From: an uncultured Clostridia bacterium
GTDB lineage: Bacteria > Bacillota > Clostridia > Christensenellales > UBA1242
Reading direction: 5' to 3'
NCBI GenBank assembly: GCA_947584415.1
Contig: CANPWN010000003.1
Location: 1-64,000 of the forward strand
DNA: 64,000 bases
Made by a program: the position numbers and the translations under genes. Numbering within the stretch: the first letter of the stretch is position 1; every line of letters starts with the position of its first letter. This document shows, piece by piece, positions 16,478 through 23,767 of this stretch. A model generated the notes under the pieces. That model saw only the letters and a program-made list of their open reading frames with translations. It searched no databases and was not told the DNA's origin.

Positions 16478-17261
16478 ATTTCTTTTTGACCACTGAAAAT
16501 GCCTTTAAAAAGACTTTGAAGAAATAATACAAAAGTTTCATAAATGCAAGTATGGTGTCCGCAATATATGATGCAATGTAAGTTTTGAAAAGTGAGCGAA
16601 CGGACTCCATATCCTGCTCATTAAAGAAATTGCCATTTTCAAGCATATATAACGCTTGGCTATTTGCTCGTTTTTCAACTTTGACATTTAAAAATGCAAA
16701 TATTGTGGCAAGCAAATAGAACACAAAACCAATTATGCAGCCAACAAGTGATGCAACACCAGACATGTTGAAAATGAAAGCATCAATTATGACGCCAATC
16801 ACCGCAATAGGAACAAAAAGTAATGGTCCAAAAACGGCAAGTTGCCCAAGCGTTGCTTTGGCTTTGAACTGAGCACCGCCTTCCTTGTGTTGAAGTGCAA
16901 GCCCCACTTTTTGCAAAGCAATGCCAACTGCAGTGATGCTGTTTGAGTCAACAAGATTTTTTCGAAGATAAATTGTCTTTTTGCGGAAGGAATAATGATT
17001 CCCGTAAAAGAAGGCTCTGAAAAAGCCGGCTTTTTCAATTTTCACATCTTCAAGTCCGTTGCTATCCAAAAACGCTCTTGCCAGTTGTGACGCAGTCATG
17101 CCAGAACTTGATTGCGTGTTTTTATACTTTTGATATTTAAAAAATAAAATCCACTTTGTTATTGTTGCCGCCAAAGTTGCCGCAAGCATAATTGCACCAA
17201 TGACAATTCCAACCACAACGAGCGCAAACAACAATGAAGGCAAGCCCAGTAAATCTTTCAT
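16476..17261 (-). CDS. YugP-family membrane protein lacking the zinc-protease active site
   Basis: 261 residues. The overall match to membrane zinc peptidases of the YugP family is clear: SSSGMTASQLARAFLDSNGL, NHYSFRKKTIYLR and GIALQKVGLALQHKEG. In active members the last block reads A-A-H-E-x-G-H-A-L-Q-H, so the HEXXH zinc site has become LQKVGL: His to Gln, Glu to Lys, His to Leu. Four or five transmembrane helices remain. The protein is therefore probably a non-catalytic scaffold or regulator. SD AAAGGAG precedes the ATG. Confidence 0.8.
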   Translation of the reverse strand: MKDLLGLPSLLFALVVVGIVIGAIMLAATLAATITKWILFFKYQKYKNTQSSSGMTASQLARAFLDSNGLEDVKIEKAGFFRAFFYGNHYSFRKKTIYLRKNLVDSNSITAVGIALQKVGLALQHKEGGAQFKAKATLGQLAVFGPLLFVPIAVIGVIIDAFIFNMSGVASLVGCIIGFVFYLLATIFAFLNVKVEKRANSQALYMLENGNFFNEQDMESVRSLFKTYIASYIADTILAFMKLLYYFFKVFLKAFSVVKKK

Positions 17262-17367
17262 ACCTTTCTCCTTTATAAAAATATGATAACATATACGAAA
17301 AATTATGTCAAAAAAAATGACAAATTTCGTTTAATGTGCTATTATACCTGTATGGAGGTCAGATTTA

Positions 17368-17994
17368 ATGAAAAAGTTTTTTAAAGATTTTAAAGCATTT
17401 ATCAGCCGCGGAAACATCTTAGACATGGCAGTCGGCGTAATTATTGGCGGTGCTTTCAGTGCCATTGTGACCGCTTTCACAAACAAAATAATCATGCCTA
17501 TTGTCAACCTTGTGCTTTCGCTTATTGGCGGCGGAAATGGATTGGAGTCCGCTTACACCTTTTTGAAATATGTGCCAAAAGTTGACGAAAGCGGTGCAAT
17601 TATTGAAGGTGTTGCCGACCTTGAAAAGAGTATATTTATTGACTGGGGCGCTTTCATTGTTGCAATTCTCAACTTCCTCATCATTGCAATGACACTGTTC
17701 ATCATTTTGAAAGTTGCCATGAACGCTCGTGGTATGCTGCAAAAAACAATGGGTGCGCAGCCAACTCGTGCAGAGAGAAAGGAACTCAAAGCCCAGGGTG
17801 TTGACATGAAAAATCATAAAGAAGTGCTTGAGGCAACAAAAGCACTCCGTGCAAGCAAAGTTCCACCTCCTCCACCACCAAAGCCAACCACCGAGGAACT
17901 TTTGACGCAGATTTTGGCAGAACTTAAAACCTCAAATGAGGCAAAGCAGCCGGCAGAAGAAAAGCCAAAGACAAAAACAAAAAAGAACGCGTAA
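17368..17994 (+). CDS. mscL: Large-conductance mechanosensitive channel with long C-terminal tail
   Basis: 208 residues, against about 130-150 for most MscL. The core is typical: FKAFISRGNILDMAVGVIIGGAFSAIVTAF for the N-terminal helix and TM1, and IDWGAFIVAILNFLIIAMTLFIILK for TM2. It opens under membrane tension to release solutes. The extra ~80 residues form a basic stretch, a PPPPPPKP linker and a short amphipathic helix (TTEELLTQILAELK), which matches the bundle helix of MscL moved outward by the linker, then a Lys/Glu tail. GGAGG precedes the ATG; the -10 TATTAT lies nearby. Confidence 0.93.
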   Translation: MKKFFKDFKAFISRGNILDMAVGVIIGGAFSAIVTAFTNKIIMPIVNLVLSLIGGGNGLESAYTFLKYVPKVDESGAIIEGVADLEKSIFIDWGAFIVAILNFLIIAMTLFIILKVAMNARGMLQKTMGAQPTRAERKELKAQGVDMKNHKEVLEATKALRASKVPPPPPPKPTTEELLTQILAELKTSNEAKQPAEEKPKTKTKKNA

Positions 17995-18008
17995 AGCGCT
18001 CTTTTTTT
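17982..18008. terminator. Terminator overlapping the end of mscL
   Basis: AAAGAACGC, loop GTAAA, GCGCTCTTT with one A-C mismatch, then T8. Lies between convergent genes. Confidence 0.55.
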
Positions 18009-18196
18009 TAAAAGAAAATTCTGTTTGAACAACCCGTGCAAGTGTTGGAGCAACCTCCAAATATTCCTCCGCCATTTCCACTTGAAAGGGCAAGCAGCAA
18101 AAGCAAAAGAAAGTTGGTGTTTGTGTTAAGGTTTGTGTCCGTTGCATTTGCCAAGGTTGAAAGAATAAGCACAAGCAAAATGTCCTGAGAATTCAT
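18008..18196 (-). CDS. Small hydrophobic protein with Cys/Gly-rich tail
   Basis: 62 residues: a hydrophobic N-terminal segment (DILLVLILSTLANA), an Asn/Thr-rich turn, a second hydrophobic segment (FLLLLLLALSSG), then GGGIFGGCSNTCTGCSNRIFF with three cysteines. The strong SD AGGAGG before its ATG argues that it is real. Similar small Gly/Asn proteins are common in Clostridia and of unknown role; a spore or envelope location is a guess. Confidence 0.6.
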   Translation of the reverse strand: MNSQDILLVLILSTLANATDTNLNTNTNFLLLLLLALSSGNGGGIFGGCSNTCTGCSNRIFF

Positions 18197-18345
18197 ATAA
18201 ACCTCCTTTTCAACAAAAAGTCATATTTTTCCGCAAAATAGGGCAATTTCCTCTTTTGCTTTTTCTTTTGTTTTTGCTTTAATAAGTTTGATACGATAGT
18301 GTATATATGTTTTTTAACTGACATTTGTCACAAAAAGAGGTGGAT

Positions 18346-18678
18346 ATGGCAGAATATTTGTTGCTTTCTGAAAGGCGAAAAAATGAAATTATTGGCTTTA
18401 TGCCACAAGACAGAGATATTGAAAGGTTGGCAGGTTACTTTCAAAATTTTTCTGACTTTACGCGGCTTAAAATCATCTCCTGCCTGTCAATTTGTGATAT
18501 GTGTGTCGGCGACCTATCAAATTTTTTGAATATAAATCAAACCACTGTTTCGCATCAACTTAAAATCCTCAAAGACCAGGGGCTTGTGTCCTACCGGCGT
18601 GACGGAAAAATTTTGCTTTACACTTTGGCTGAAAAATCAGTGTCAGATGTTATGATGTATGCGGTTGAATATCTTTGA
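18346..18678 (+). CDS. ArsR-family transcriptional regulator
   Basis: 110 residues from the ATG at 18346 (AGAGGTGG upstream); a TTG at 18325 is in frame but lacks an SD. The winged-helix core is typical of ArsR/SmtB: FSDFTRLKIISCLSICDMCVGDLSNFLNINQTTVSHQLKILKDQGLVSYRRDGKILLYTL. The alpha-3 region carries Cys residues (CLSICDMC) that could bind a soft metal, but the exact CVC motif is not present. No transporter gene is adjacent; its targets are unknown. Confidence 0.88.
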   Translation: MAEYLLLSERRKNEIIGFMPQDRDIERLAGYFQNFSDFTRLKIISCLSICDMCVGDLSNFLNINQTTVSHQLKILKDQGLVSYRRDGKILLYTLAEKSVSDVMMYAVEYL

Positions 18679-18684
18679 TAAAGG

Positions 18685-18713
18685 TTGACTTTTTTTGCCA
18701 GTGATGATAAACT
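18685..18713 (+). promoter_or_regulatory. Promoter with -10 box 7 nt before the ATG
   Basis: TTGACT (18685-18690), 17-bp spacer, TAAACT (18708-18713) with TGA before it, then seven bases to the ATG at 18721. No SD. Leaderless type. Confidence 0.6.
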
Positions 18714-18720
18714 TTTTTTC

Positions 18721-19158
18721 ATGAATAAAACCGCTATCTCTCCCCTCGTTTTGCCTTTTGGCTGGAGAGAACTTAATGAAAAGTATGAATTAAAAAATGA
18801 CCAAGGTCTTGACTTTGTTGCCAATGTTTTATCAAGCAGCGGCAATGTGATTTCGGTGTTTAAAGCAAAGAAAGGGCTGAAAATTAAAACCTTTGAGATG
18901 ATGATAGAGGACTATGGTCAAGTCACCACTTCGCTCAAACTTAAAAAGAAGTTTAATATCAAAATTGGAGAAGACCTTTATCCTATATATATAATAGCAG
19001 GGCAAAACGACATTTTAATGGCACAGATGTTTATTGAAAAGGACGGGCTTTTCAGCCTTGTCTGCACGCTCAATGAAGGCGGAAAAAATTTTGAGGAATA
19101 TTCCAAAAAAAGCCCTGTTTTAAACGACCTTGTCAGCCTGATAAGGAGGAATAGATGA
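18721..19158 (+). CDS. Conserved protein of unknown function upstream of queH
   Basis: 145 residues from the ATG at 18721; the frame also opens at a TTG at 18685, but that is the -35 of its own promoter. Mixed alpha/beta composition, no signal peptide and no recognisable motif. The segment QMFIEKDGLFSLVCTLNEGGKNFEEYSKKS near the C-terminus resembles the tail of small stress or LSm-like proteins only vaguely. Its end overlaps queH by four bases (ATGA), so it is cotranscribed with queH and the signal peptidase gene. Confidence 0.65.
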   Translation: MNKTAISPLVLPFGWRELNEKYELKNDQGLDFVANVLSSSGNVISVFKAKKGLKIKTFEMMIEDYGQVTTSLKLKKKFNIKIGEDLYPIYIIAGQNDILMAQMFIEKDGLFSLVCTLNEGGKNFEEYSKKSPVLNDLVSLIRRNR

Positions 19159-19697
19159 AAAAACTTCTGCTCCATAGTTGCTGCGGGCCGTGTTCAACAC
19201 ATGTGATAAATTGTTTGAAAGATGATTATGACCTGACAATTTTTTACTTTAATCCTGCAATTTTTCCGCAAGAAGAATATCAAAAACGTTTGCTTGAACA
19301 AAAGCGTTATGCTAAAATAGTCAATGTCAAAGTGATTGACGGAACTTGGGACGAAGAAGAATATTTGCGCCTAGTCAAAGGACACGAACTTGACAAAGAA
19401 GGCGGCGAAAGGTGTGCAATTTGCTTTGAGCAGCGACTTAAGAAAACCGCACAAGTTGCAAAACAAATGGGCTTTGACTTGTTTGCCACCACCTTGACGG
19501 TCAGTCCTCACAAAAATTCTTTGGTCATAAACTCCATTGGCGAAAGAATTGCAAAAGAGGAAGGCATCCCCTTTTTAAACGAAAACTTTAAAAAGAAGGA
19601 CGGCTATCTCGACAGCATACGCCTGTCAAAACAATATGGCCTTTACAGGCAAAACTACTGCGGCTGCAGATTTTCAATAAGGAAGGATAATGTTTAA
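19155..19697 (+). CDS. queH: Epoxyqueuosine reductase QueH
   Basis: 180 residues. The family signature is complete: HSCCGPCSTH at residues 8-17, CAICFEQRL near residue 94, TTLTVSPHKNS, and the C-terminal YCGCRFS. These cysteines hold the [4Fe-4S] and adjacent iron centre used to reduce epoxyqueuosine to queuosine in tRNA with GUN anticodons. It replaces the cobalamin-dependent QueG in many anaerobes. AAGGAGG precedes the ATG. It overlaps both neighbours by a few bases, giving a three-gene operon. Confidence 0.93.
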   Translation: MKKLLLHSCCGPCSTHVINCLKDDYDLTIFYFNPAIFPQEEYQKRLLEQKRYAKIVNVKVIDGTWDEEEYLRLVKGHELDKEGGERCAICFEQRLKKTAQVAKQMGFDLFATTLTVSPHKNSLVINSIGERIAKEEGIPFLNENFKKKDGYLDSIRLSKQYGLYRQNYCGCRFSIRKDNV

Positions 19698-20526
19698 GTT
19701 CAAAAAAAACAAAACAACAAAAGCACAAAGCGAATATGTGGACAGACAAGTAAAAAAACTGCCCAGAGTTGTTTTTATCATCTTTCTCGTTTACTTCCTT
19801 CTTTTTGCAATTTACATTGGCTGGTATGCTTACTTTAAGTCCACTTACTCCATTTCAAAAGTGGAAGGCATAAGCATGAAAAACACCTTAAACCAAAATT
19901 GCACTTACGCAAGTCAATCAGATGATTTGGTTTATGTAAACCCCACAAAGCCGGTTGAAAGATTTGATATCATCATTGTCAATTATAAATCTCTTGTTGA
20001 TGGCAAAGTGCAAGAAAATCACCTCATCAAGCGTGCAATTGCCTTTGGCGGAGAATACATCACCATAAGAAAAAGCGAAGAGGATGGATATTATCACATT
20101 TTCTTTTATGACGAAGAAAAAGAGCAAGCACAAATGTTAAATGAAGATTATGTGCGCAGTTATGCCGACTGGACAAGCCGAATTTCCTATGCTGGAAGTT
20201 TGTCAGAGCAATATGAAGGCAAATTTTATGAATATTATCTAAGCGGAGCAAACAGCACCAACAACCAAAGAAACTTTACTGTTGAAACTTTTGACGGAAT
20301 TTCCTATTTGAAAGTCCCTGATGATGAAATCTTCTTCCTCGGCGACAACCGTGATGACTCAATGGACGCAAGATTTATTGGCCCGTCAACTTTGCAAAGA
20401 ATTGAAGGTGTGGCAGAGATAATTCTCACCGGAGCAAACAAACCGGGTGCAAATGTGCTTGGAATTAAAATCAAATCAATTTTCTCATATTATTGGAACA
20501 AATTGGCAAAATTCTTTGCAAGATAA
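19690..20526 (+). CDS. lepB: Signal peptidase I (S26A)
   Basis: 278 residues. One N-terminal transmembrane helix (about residues 27-48) anchors the enzyme. The catalytic Ser is in VEGISMKNTL (Ser62) and the general-base Lys in HLIKRAIAFGGE (Lys114). The C-terminal box FFLGDNRDDSMDARFIG is canonical. A ~70-residue acidic and aromatic insertion lies between the Lys region and the last box, longer than in B. subtilis SipS. It removes signal peptides on the outer face of the membrane. Start by overlap with queH, with AAGGA upstream. Confidence 0.93.
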   Translation: MFKFKKNKTTKAQSEYVDRQVKKLPRVVFIIFLVYFLLFAIYIGWYAYFKSTYSISKVEGISMKNTLNQNCTYASQSDDLVYVNPTKPVERFDIIIVNYKSLVDGKVQENHLIKRAIAFGGEYITIRKSEEDGYYHIFFYDEEKEQAQMLNEDYVRSYADWTSRISYAGSLSEQYEGKFYEYYLSGANSTNNQRNFTVETFDGISYLKVPDDEIFFLGDNRDDSMDARFIGPSTLQRIEGVAEIILTGANKPGANVLGIKIKSIFSYYWNKLAKFFAR

Positions 20527-20528
20527 CC

Positions 20529-20555
20529 CAAAAAAAGCCTTTAAATAAGGCTTTT
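20529..20555 (+). terminator. Terminator of the queH-lepB operon
   Basis: AAAAAAGCCTT, loop TAAAT, AAGGCTTTTTTT. Confidence 0.85.
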
Positions 20556-20607
20556 TTTGTTTAAAATTTCATAAAAATGGTTAAAATCGTTTTGTTAAAA
20601 TGTTTTT

Positions 20608-20632
20608 TTATGCTATGCTACTTATAGCATAA
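20608..20632 (+). promoter_or_regulatory. Inverted repeat in the HU promoter
   Basis: TTATGCTAT (20608-20616) and ATAGCATAA (20624-20632), 9-bp arms with a 7-bp spacer. They overlap the likely -10 (TGCTATGCT), with a TTGTTA 16 bp upstream of it. A probable operator, or a short hairpin at the 5' end of the mRNA. Confidence 0.5.
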
Positions 20633-20664
20633 GAAATGCAAAAAAAATAAAGGGAGATAATTTT

Positions 20665-20937
20665 ATGAACAAATCTGAATTTATCAAAGCGTTCGCTGAA
20701 AAGGCAAATTTCACACAAAAAGATGCTGGAATTGCTTTTGAGGCAATGGTGGCAACAGTTGTTGAGGCTCTCAAGAAAGGTGAAAAAATCGCTATCGCTG
20801 GTTTTGGAACTTATGAAATCAAGAAAAAGCCTGCAAGGACTGGTATTAACCCAATGACAAAACAAAAGGTTAAAATCAAGGCATCAAATGTTCCTGCTTT
20901 CAAATTCGGTAACAGTTTTAAAGAAATCTTTAATTAA
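20665..20937 (+). CDS. hup: HU family DNA-binding protein
   Basis: 90 residues, exact family length. It begins MNKSEFIKAFAEKANFTQKD and contains GFGTYEIKKKPARTGINPMTKQKVKIKASNVPAFKFG: the beta-arm with the GFGxF and R-x-G-x-N-P motifs that wrap DNA. It acts as a dimeric nucleoid-compacting protein. SD AGGGAG precedes the ATG. A terminator follows and an inverted repeat lies in the promoter. Confidence 0.96.
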   Translation: MNKSEFIKAFAEKANFTQKDAGIAFEAMVATVVEALKKGEKIAIAGFGTYEIKKKPARTGINPMTKQKVKIKASNVPAFKFGNSFKEIFN

Positions 20938-20960
20938 AAAAAGGCGAAAGCCTTTTTTTT
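20934..20960. terminator. Bidirectional terminator after hup
   Basis: AAAAGGC, GAAA loop, GCCTTTTTTTT between convergent genes. Confidence 0.85.
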
Positions 20961-21543
20961 ATTGCCCCAAATCAATTTGCACATATCCTTGCGGGTAGTC
21001 ACAAAGCGGACATGTTTGCCATGCCGCTTTTTTTGTTTCTGTGTGGCCACAATTTGAGCAGACAAATTGTTTTGCCTCTGAGGACTTATACAAACTCTTT
21101 TTCGCATACATCTGAGCAAGCGCAGAGAGTTTTTGGGCGTGCGTTTTTTCAACTTCTGCCACGAGCAAAAATGTTTTGGCTATGTCCGAAAAGCCCTCGT
21201 CCTTTGCCACTTTTGCAAACGCAGGATAAATGTTTGTCGACTCATACTCCTCCACTTCCGCCGCCGCTTTGAGCGAAGTGGCAAGTTCAGACTGCTTGAA
21301 CGGATAGCCTGCCTCAATGTTGATGTTGCCATTTTTTGACTTGTCATTATCAATTATATACTGATAAAAAGTTTTGGCATGTGCCATTTCATTTTTGGCA
21401 AGTTGTTTCAAAATTGTTGAAATATAGTTAAGTTGATTTTGTTTTGCATCCTTTGCCATAAATTGATATCTCGCACCCGCCTGACACTCTGCCGCAAATG
21501 CACGAGCAAGATTTTCCTTTGTTTTGCTGTTTGAAAATTCCAT
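20959..21543 (-). CDS. Rubrerythrin
   Basis: 194 residues with the classical layout. The N-terminal four-helix di-iron domain carries two E-x-x-H-type sites (ECQAGARYQFMAKDAK, KNEMAHAKTFYQYI, EVEEYESTNIYPAF, VAEVEKTHAQKL). The C-terminal rubredoxin-like domain is CSNCGHT...CPLCDYPQG, with four Cys for one iron. It reduces hydrogen peroxide in anaerobes with electrons from rubredoxin or NAD(P)H. The ATG at 21543 follows GGGGA. It fits the anaerobic life style suggested by the hydrogenase. Confidence 0.94.
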   Translation of the reverse strand: MEFSNSKTKENLARAFAAECQAGARYQFMAKDAKQNQLNYISTILKQLAKNEMAHAKTFYQYIIDNDKSKNGNINIEAGYPFKQSELATSLKAAAEVEEYESTNIYPAFAKVAKDEGFSDIAKTFLLVAEVEKTHAQKLSALAQMYAKKSLYKSSEAKQFVCSNCGHTETKKAAWQTCPLCDYPQGYVQIDLGQ

Positions 21544-21642
21544 ATTTCCCCTCCACTTTATTTATGTCCACTCTTTCACCCTTTCAAACATTTGCATTTT
21601 TAAAGAAGTTTGTGTTACTATATTACTTAAGAAGGAGAAGTT

Positions 21643-22410
21643 ATGGAAAAGACATCGTATCCTCAAAAAAAAATCCATTATGCAATGATTAGAAACAACG
21701 AAAATGAAATCATTTCAAAACTCGACAACGCACTTGGGTTTTACAGAATTTATTTTGAGAAGAAAATTAAGGGTCAAGAAACAATATATGACACCCCAAA
21801 TCATCTTCTTTCAAGCGCAGGAATTGTGCTAAGCAAACAATATGAAGACGGCGTTTTTTCTTTTAAAGTCAGAAAACTTTCCTACTTGCCAACCGAATTC
21901 AGAAAACCAAGCGAAAAGTTTTATCTTTCCAAATGCAAAAGGAACGAAGCACCAAAAGACTATCCCCTTCAAATTGCAGATGCAATAAACAATGCTTTTT
22001 CAAATATTTTCACAATTGACCTTGTGGATGTTGTCAAACAAACAATTCCTATTTATGAAATTAAAATTGTCGGCAACCTTTACACTCTTGCAAGTGGCGG
22101 TGGCATGAAAGGACAACTTGTGTTTGAAAAGGCCACTTACAAAGATTTGGTGGTGGGCAAAAAAGTCAAATGCCGCGGGGCAACTGTGACTTTCCCTGGT
22201 GACCCTAGGTTTGAAAAAGATTACGCCGAAGTGGTTGATGCCATTGAGCACAGGTGCAAAGAACTTTTGATGTTCAAAGAAAGCCGCTTTGAGATTGCTC
22301 AAAGGTTGCTCAGACCAAAACCAGCACAGCCAAAAGCAGAAAGGCCATCAAAAAAGGTTAAAAAATCAAAAAAACAAAATTTAGAACAAAGTGAAAATGC
22401 TGAAACCTGA
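21643..22410 (+). CDS. CYTH-like domain protein with basic tail
   Basis: 255 residues. The stretch ETIYDTPNHLLSSAGIVLSKQYEDGVFSFKVRKL matches the YFDTPxxxLxxxGIxLRxR segment of CYTH (adenylate cyclase/triphosphatase tunnel) proteins. The N-terminal ExExK signature is not evident, so activity is doubtful. The C-terminus is Lys/Pro/Gln rich and probably disordered. SD AGAAGGAGA precedes the ATG. The assignment rests on one region and is tentative. Confidence 0.55.
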   Translation: MEKTSYPQKKIHYAMIRNNENEIISKLDNALGFYRIYFEKKIKGQETIYDTPNHLLSSAGIVLSKQYEDGVFSFKVRKLSYLPTEFRKPSEKFYLSKCKRNEAPKDYPLQIADAINNAFSNIFTIDLVDVVKQTIPIYEIKIVGNLYTLASGGGMKGQLVFEKATYKDLVVGKKVKCRGATVTFPGDPRFEKDYAEVVDAIEHRCKELLMFKESRFEIAQRLLRPKPAQPKAERPSKKVKKSKKQNLEQSENAET

Positions 22411-22503
22411 TGATTTAATGCCTTTTGAAATAAAGAAGAAAAAATTGAAAATTGTTTTAAAAAAAATTTTTTTGTAATTTTTTGAAAAAATATGCAAAAA
22501 CAT

Positions 22504-22606
22504 TTGGTATAAAAAATTTTTTATGCTAAGATATGTTTGTAAATAAATATTCGGATAAAAAATATTTTTTTACAGATATTAAAAAGGGCAAGCAAAATGC
22601 CTTGCC
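22504..22606 (+). promoter_or_regulatory. Promoter and leader hairpin of the pilin-like gene
   Basis: TTGGTA (22504-22509), 17 bp, TAAGAT (22527-22532) with TGC before it. In the ~85-nt leader, GGCAAG (22587-22592) and CTTGCC (22601-22606) form a hairpin that ends about ten bases before the GGAGG SD. Confidence 0.5.
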
Positions 22607-22625
22607 GTGAAAAATGGAGGTTCTT

Positions 22626-23018
22626 ATGAATTTTTCAATGTTAGGATTAGCCGGTTGGGATAGTTTTTCAGACACACCTTATAGTTGGCTTACAGATGTT
22701 TTTAATTATTTGTATCCTACTCTGTATGCAATCATGGCAGTTGCTGCAGCGGCTGGTGCAATTTATGCAGTATGGCTTGGCATTCAACTTGCAAAAGCGG
22801 AAGACCAATCAAAACGTGATGAAGCAAAGAAGCGTTTGATTTACACACTCGTTGCTGTTGCCGTTGTCATTTTGCTCATTGTGTTCTTTAACGAACTATT
22901 GCCTGGAATTTTGGATGCTGTTGGTATTGGTAAAGAAAAGAATCCAAATGATAACAGGCCTGGAGAAAGCGGGTTCATCTCCCCTGTTCTTACATTCGTA
23001 AAAACATTTATTAGATAA
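22626..23018 (+). CDS. VirB2/TrbC-like pilin (Mbov_0395-type conjugal-transfer pilin)
   Basis: 130 residues from the ATG at 22626; the in-frame ATG at 22614 overlaps the GGAGG SD and is rejected. Two transmembrane helices (about residues 26-50 and 66-88) are separated by a short polar loop, AKAEDQSKRDEAKKR. This is the layout of pilin-like conjugal-transfer proteins, where the loop faces the cytoplasm. No other type IV secretion genes are adjacent; the only other candidate in the window is the VirD4-type ATPase at 36774-38768. Strong promoter and terminator suggest an independently expressed, abundant product. Confidence 0.72.
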   Translation: MNFSMLGLAGWDSFSDTPYSWLTDVFNYLYPTLYAIMAVAAAAGAIYAVWLGIQLAKAEDQSKRDEAKKRLIYTLVAVAVVILLIVFFNELLPGILDAVGIGKEKNPNDNRPGESGFISPVLTFVKTFIR

Positions 23019-23026
23019 TTAAAAAA

Positions 23027-23057
23027 TAAAAGGAGCAAAAAATTGCTCCTTTTTTTA
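23027..23057 (+). terminator. Terminator of the pilin-like gene
   Basis: AGGAGCAA (23031-23038), AAAA loop, TTGCTCCT (23043-23050), T7. A second hairpin, GGAGAGAAA...TTTCTCTCC followed by TTTATTTTTT, lies at about 23078-23110. Confidence 0.85.
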
Positions 23058-23168
23058 TTTTTCTGCATTTAATCTTCGGAGAGAAAAAGGGCTAAATTTC
23101 TCTCCTTTATTTTTTAAGTTTGTTTTTCAAAAAATCAAGCAAAATTTTTGCTCTTTTTTGACTTGTGC

Positions 23169-23218
23169 TTTAATAATGATTTTTTGTCATTTTGTCGCTG
23201 CGTTTTAATAATGATTTT
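23169..23218. repeat. 15-bp direct repeat pair
   Basis: TTTAATAATGATTTT occurs at 23169-23183 and 23204-23218, both preceded by a TGC-containing segment, spacing 35 bp. It sits upstream of tRNA-Ser; function unknown. Confidence 0.5.
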
Positions 23219-23258
23219 CTTTCATCCCCTTATGCAACTTTGTCACATCAAATTTTTG

Positions 23259-23287
23259 TTGCATTTTTTCCTTCAAAGTGATAAACT
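23259..23287 (+). promoter_or_regulatory. Promoter of tRNA-Ser
   Basis: TTGCAT (23259-23264), 17 bp, TAAACT (23282-23287) with TGA before it. It ends 14 bases before the tRNA. Confidence 0.6.
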
Positions 23288-23301
23288 AGGAGAGCATTTT
23301 T

Positions 23302-23394
23302 GGAGACGTATCGAAGTGGTCGCACCGAGCTTGACTCGAAATCAAGTTGTCCGCTAATCCGGGCACGTGGGTTCGAATCCCACCGTCTCCGCCA
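23302..23394 (+). tRNA. tRNA-Ser (anticodon CGA)
   Basis: A 93-nt class II tRNA including encoded CCA. The acceptor GGAGACG (23302-23308) pairs with CGTCTCC (23384-23390), followed by the G discriminator and CCA. The anticodon stem CTTGA/TCAAG encloses CTCGAAA, giving anticodon CGA for UCG codons. A long variable arm (GTCCGCTAATCCGGGC) and the T arm GTGGGTTCGAATCCCAC fit serine tRNAs. Confidence 0.95.
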
Positions 23395-23440
23395 AAACAT
23401 GTAAGTTGAGAGAATTTCTCAAATGTGAGATATGCTTTGA

Positions 23441-23690
23441 GGGGATTCGAACGGGCGGATAAGCAAAGGCAACTGTGTTTGCGTTTGCCCGCCCCGGCGT
23501 GATAGCAAGCCCACGGCAGTGGGCGGTCGCGTCAGCGATGCGGAGCGAATCCCACCGCCCTGTTCGGGACCCCAAAAACTTATTCAAGTTTTTGGGGAAA
23601 GGAGCAGCCAAATGAGGCCGCAAGTGATTGCGAAAGCAATCCGTCAACCGAATGCAGGCTGCGACGCAATCCCACCATCTGCCAAGTTCG
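23441..23690. other. GC-rich hairpin island beside tRNA-Ser (repeat or structured RNA candidate)
   Basis: About 250 bases much richer in G+C than the surroundings. It contains GGGCGG (23453-23458)/CCGCCC (23489-23494) around GCAAA/TTTGC, CCCAC-GGCA-GTGGG (23510-23523), GGGCGGT/ACCGCCC (23521-23527, 23554-23560) and a perfect 12-bp hairpin with a 4-nt loop (23570-23597). A GAAA tetraloop hairpin ATTGC/GCAAT lies at 23627-23640. T-arm-like fragments recur: GGGGATTCGAAC (inverted, 23441), CGAATCCCACC (23546) and CGCAATCCCACC (23664). No convincing gene is seen on either strand. Together with the flanks it fills the 370-bp gap between tRNA-Ser and the HD gene. Confidence 0.55.
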
Positions 23691-23767
23691 TAGACGTTGA
23701 AATCAGAACAATAAAGTGTGAAATTATTTTCCACACCAAAAATACAAAAGTTTATGCAGGAGATGTT

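Noticed and set aside
23354-23734. A 126-codon minus-strand frame ending VGFEPTCPD, antisense to tRNA-Ser and the GC-rich island
   Set aside because: The C-terminal words come from reading the tRNA T-arm and acceptor in reverse. Such frames are well-known annotation artefacts near tRNAs, and there is no SD.
23519-23767. N-terminal extension of the HD gene through the GC-rich island (GGRVSDAERIPPPCS...)
   Set aside because: Composition does not match the neighbouring genes and lies over hairpins. A proper SD and ATG exist at 23757-23770, and the family alignment begins there.
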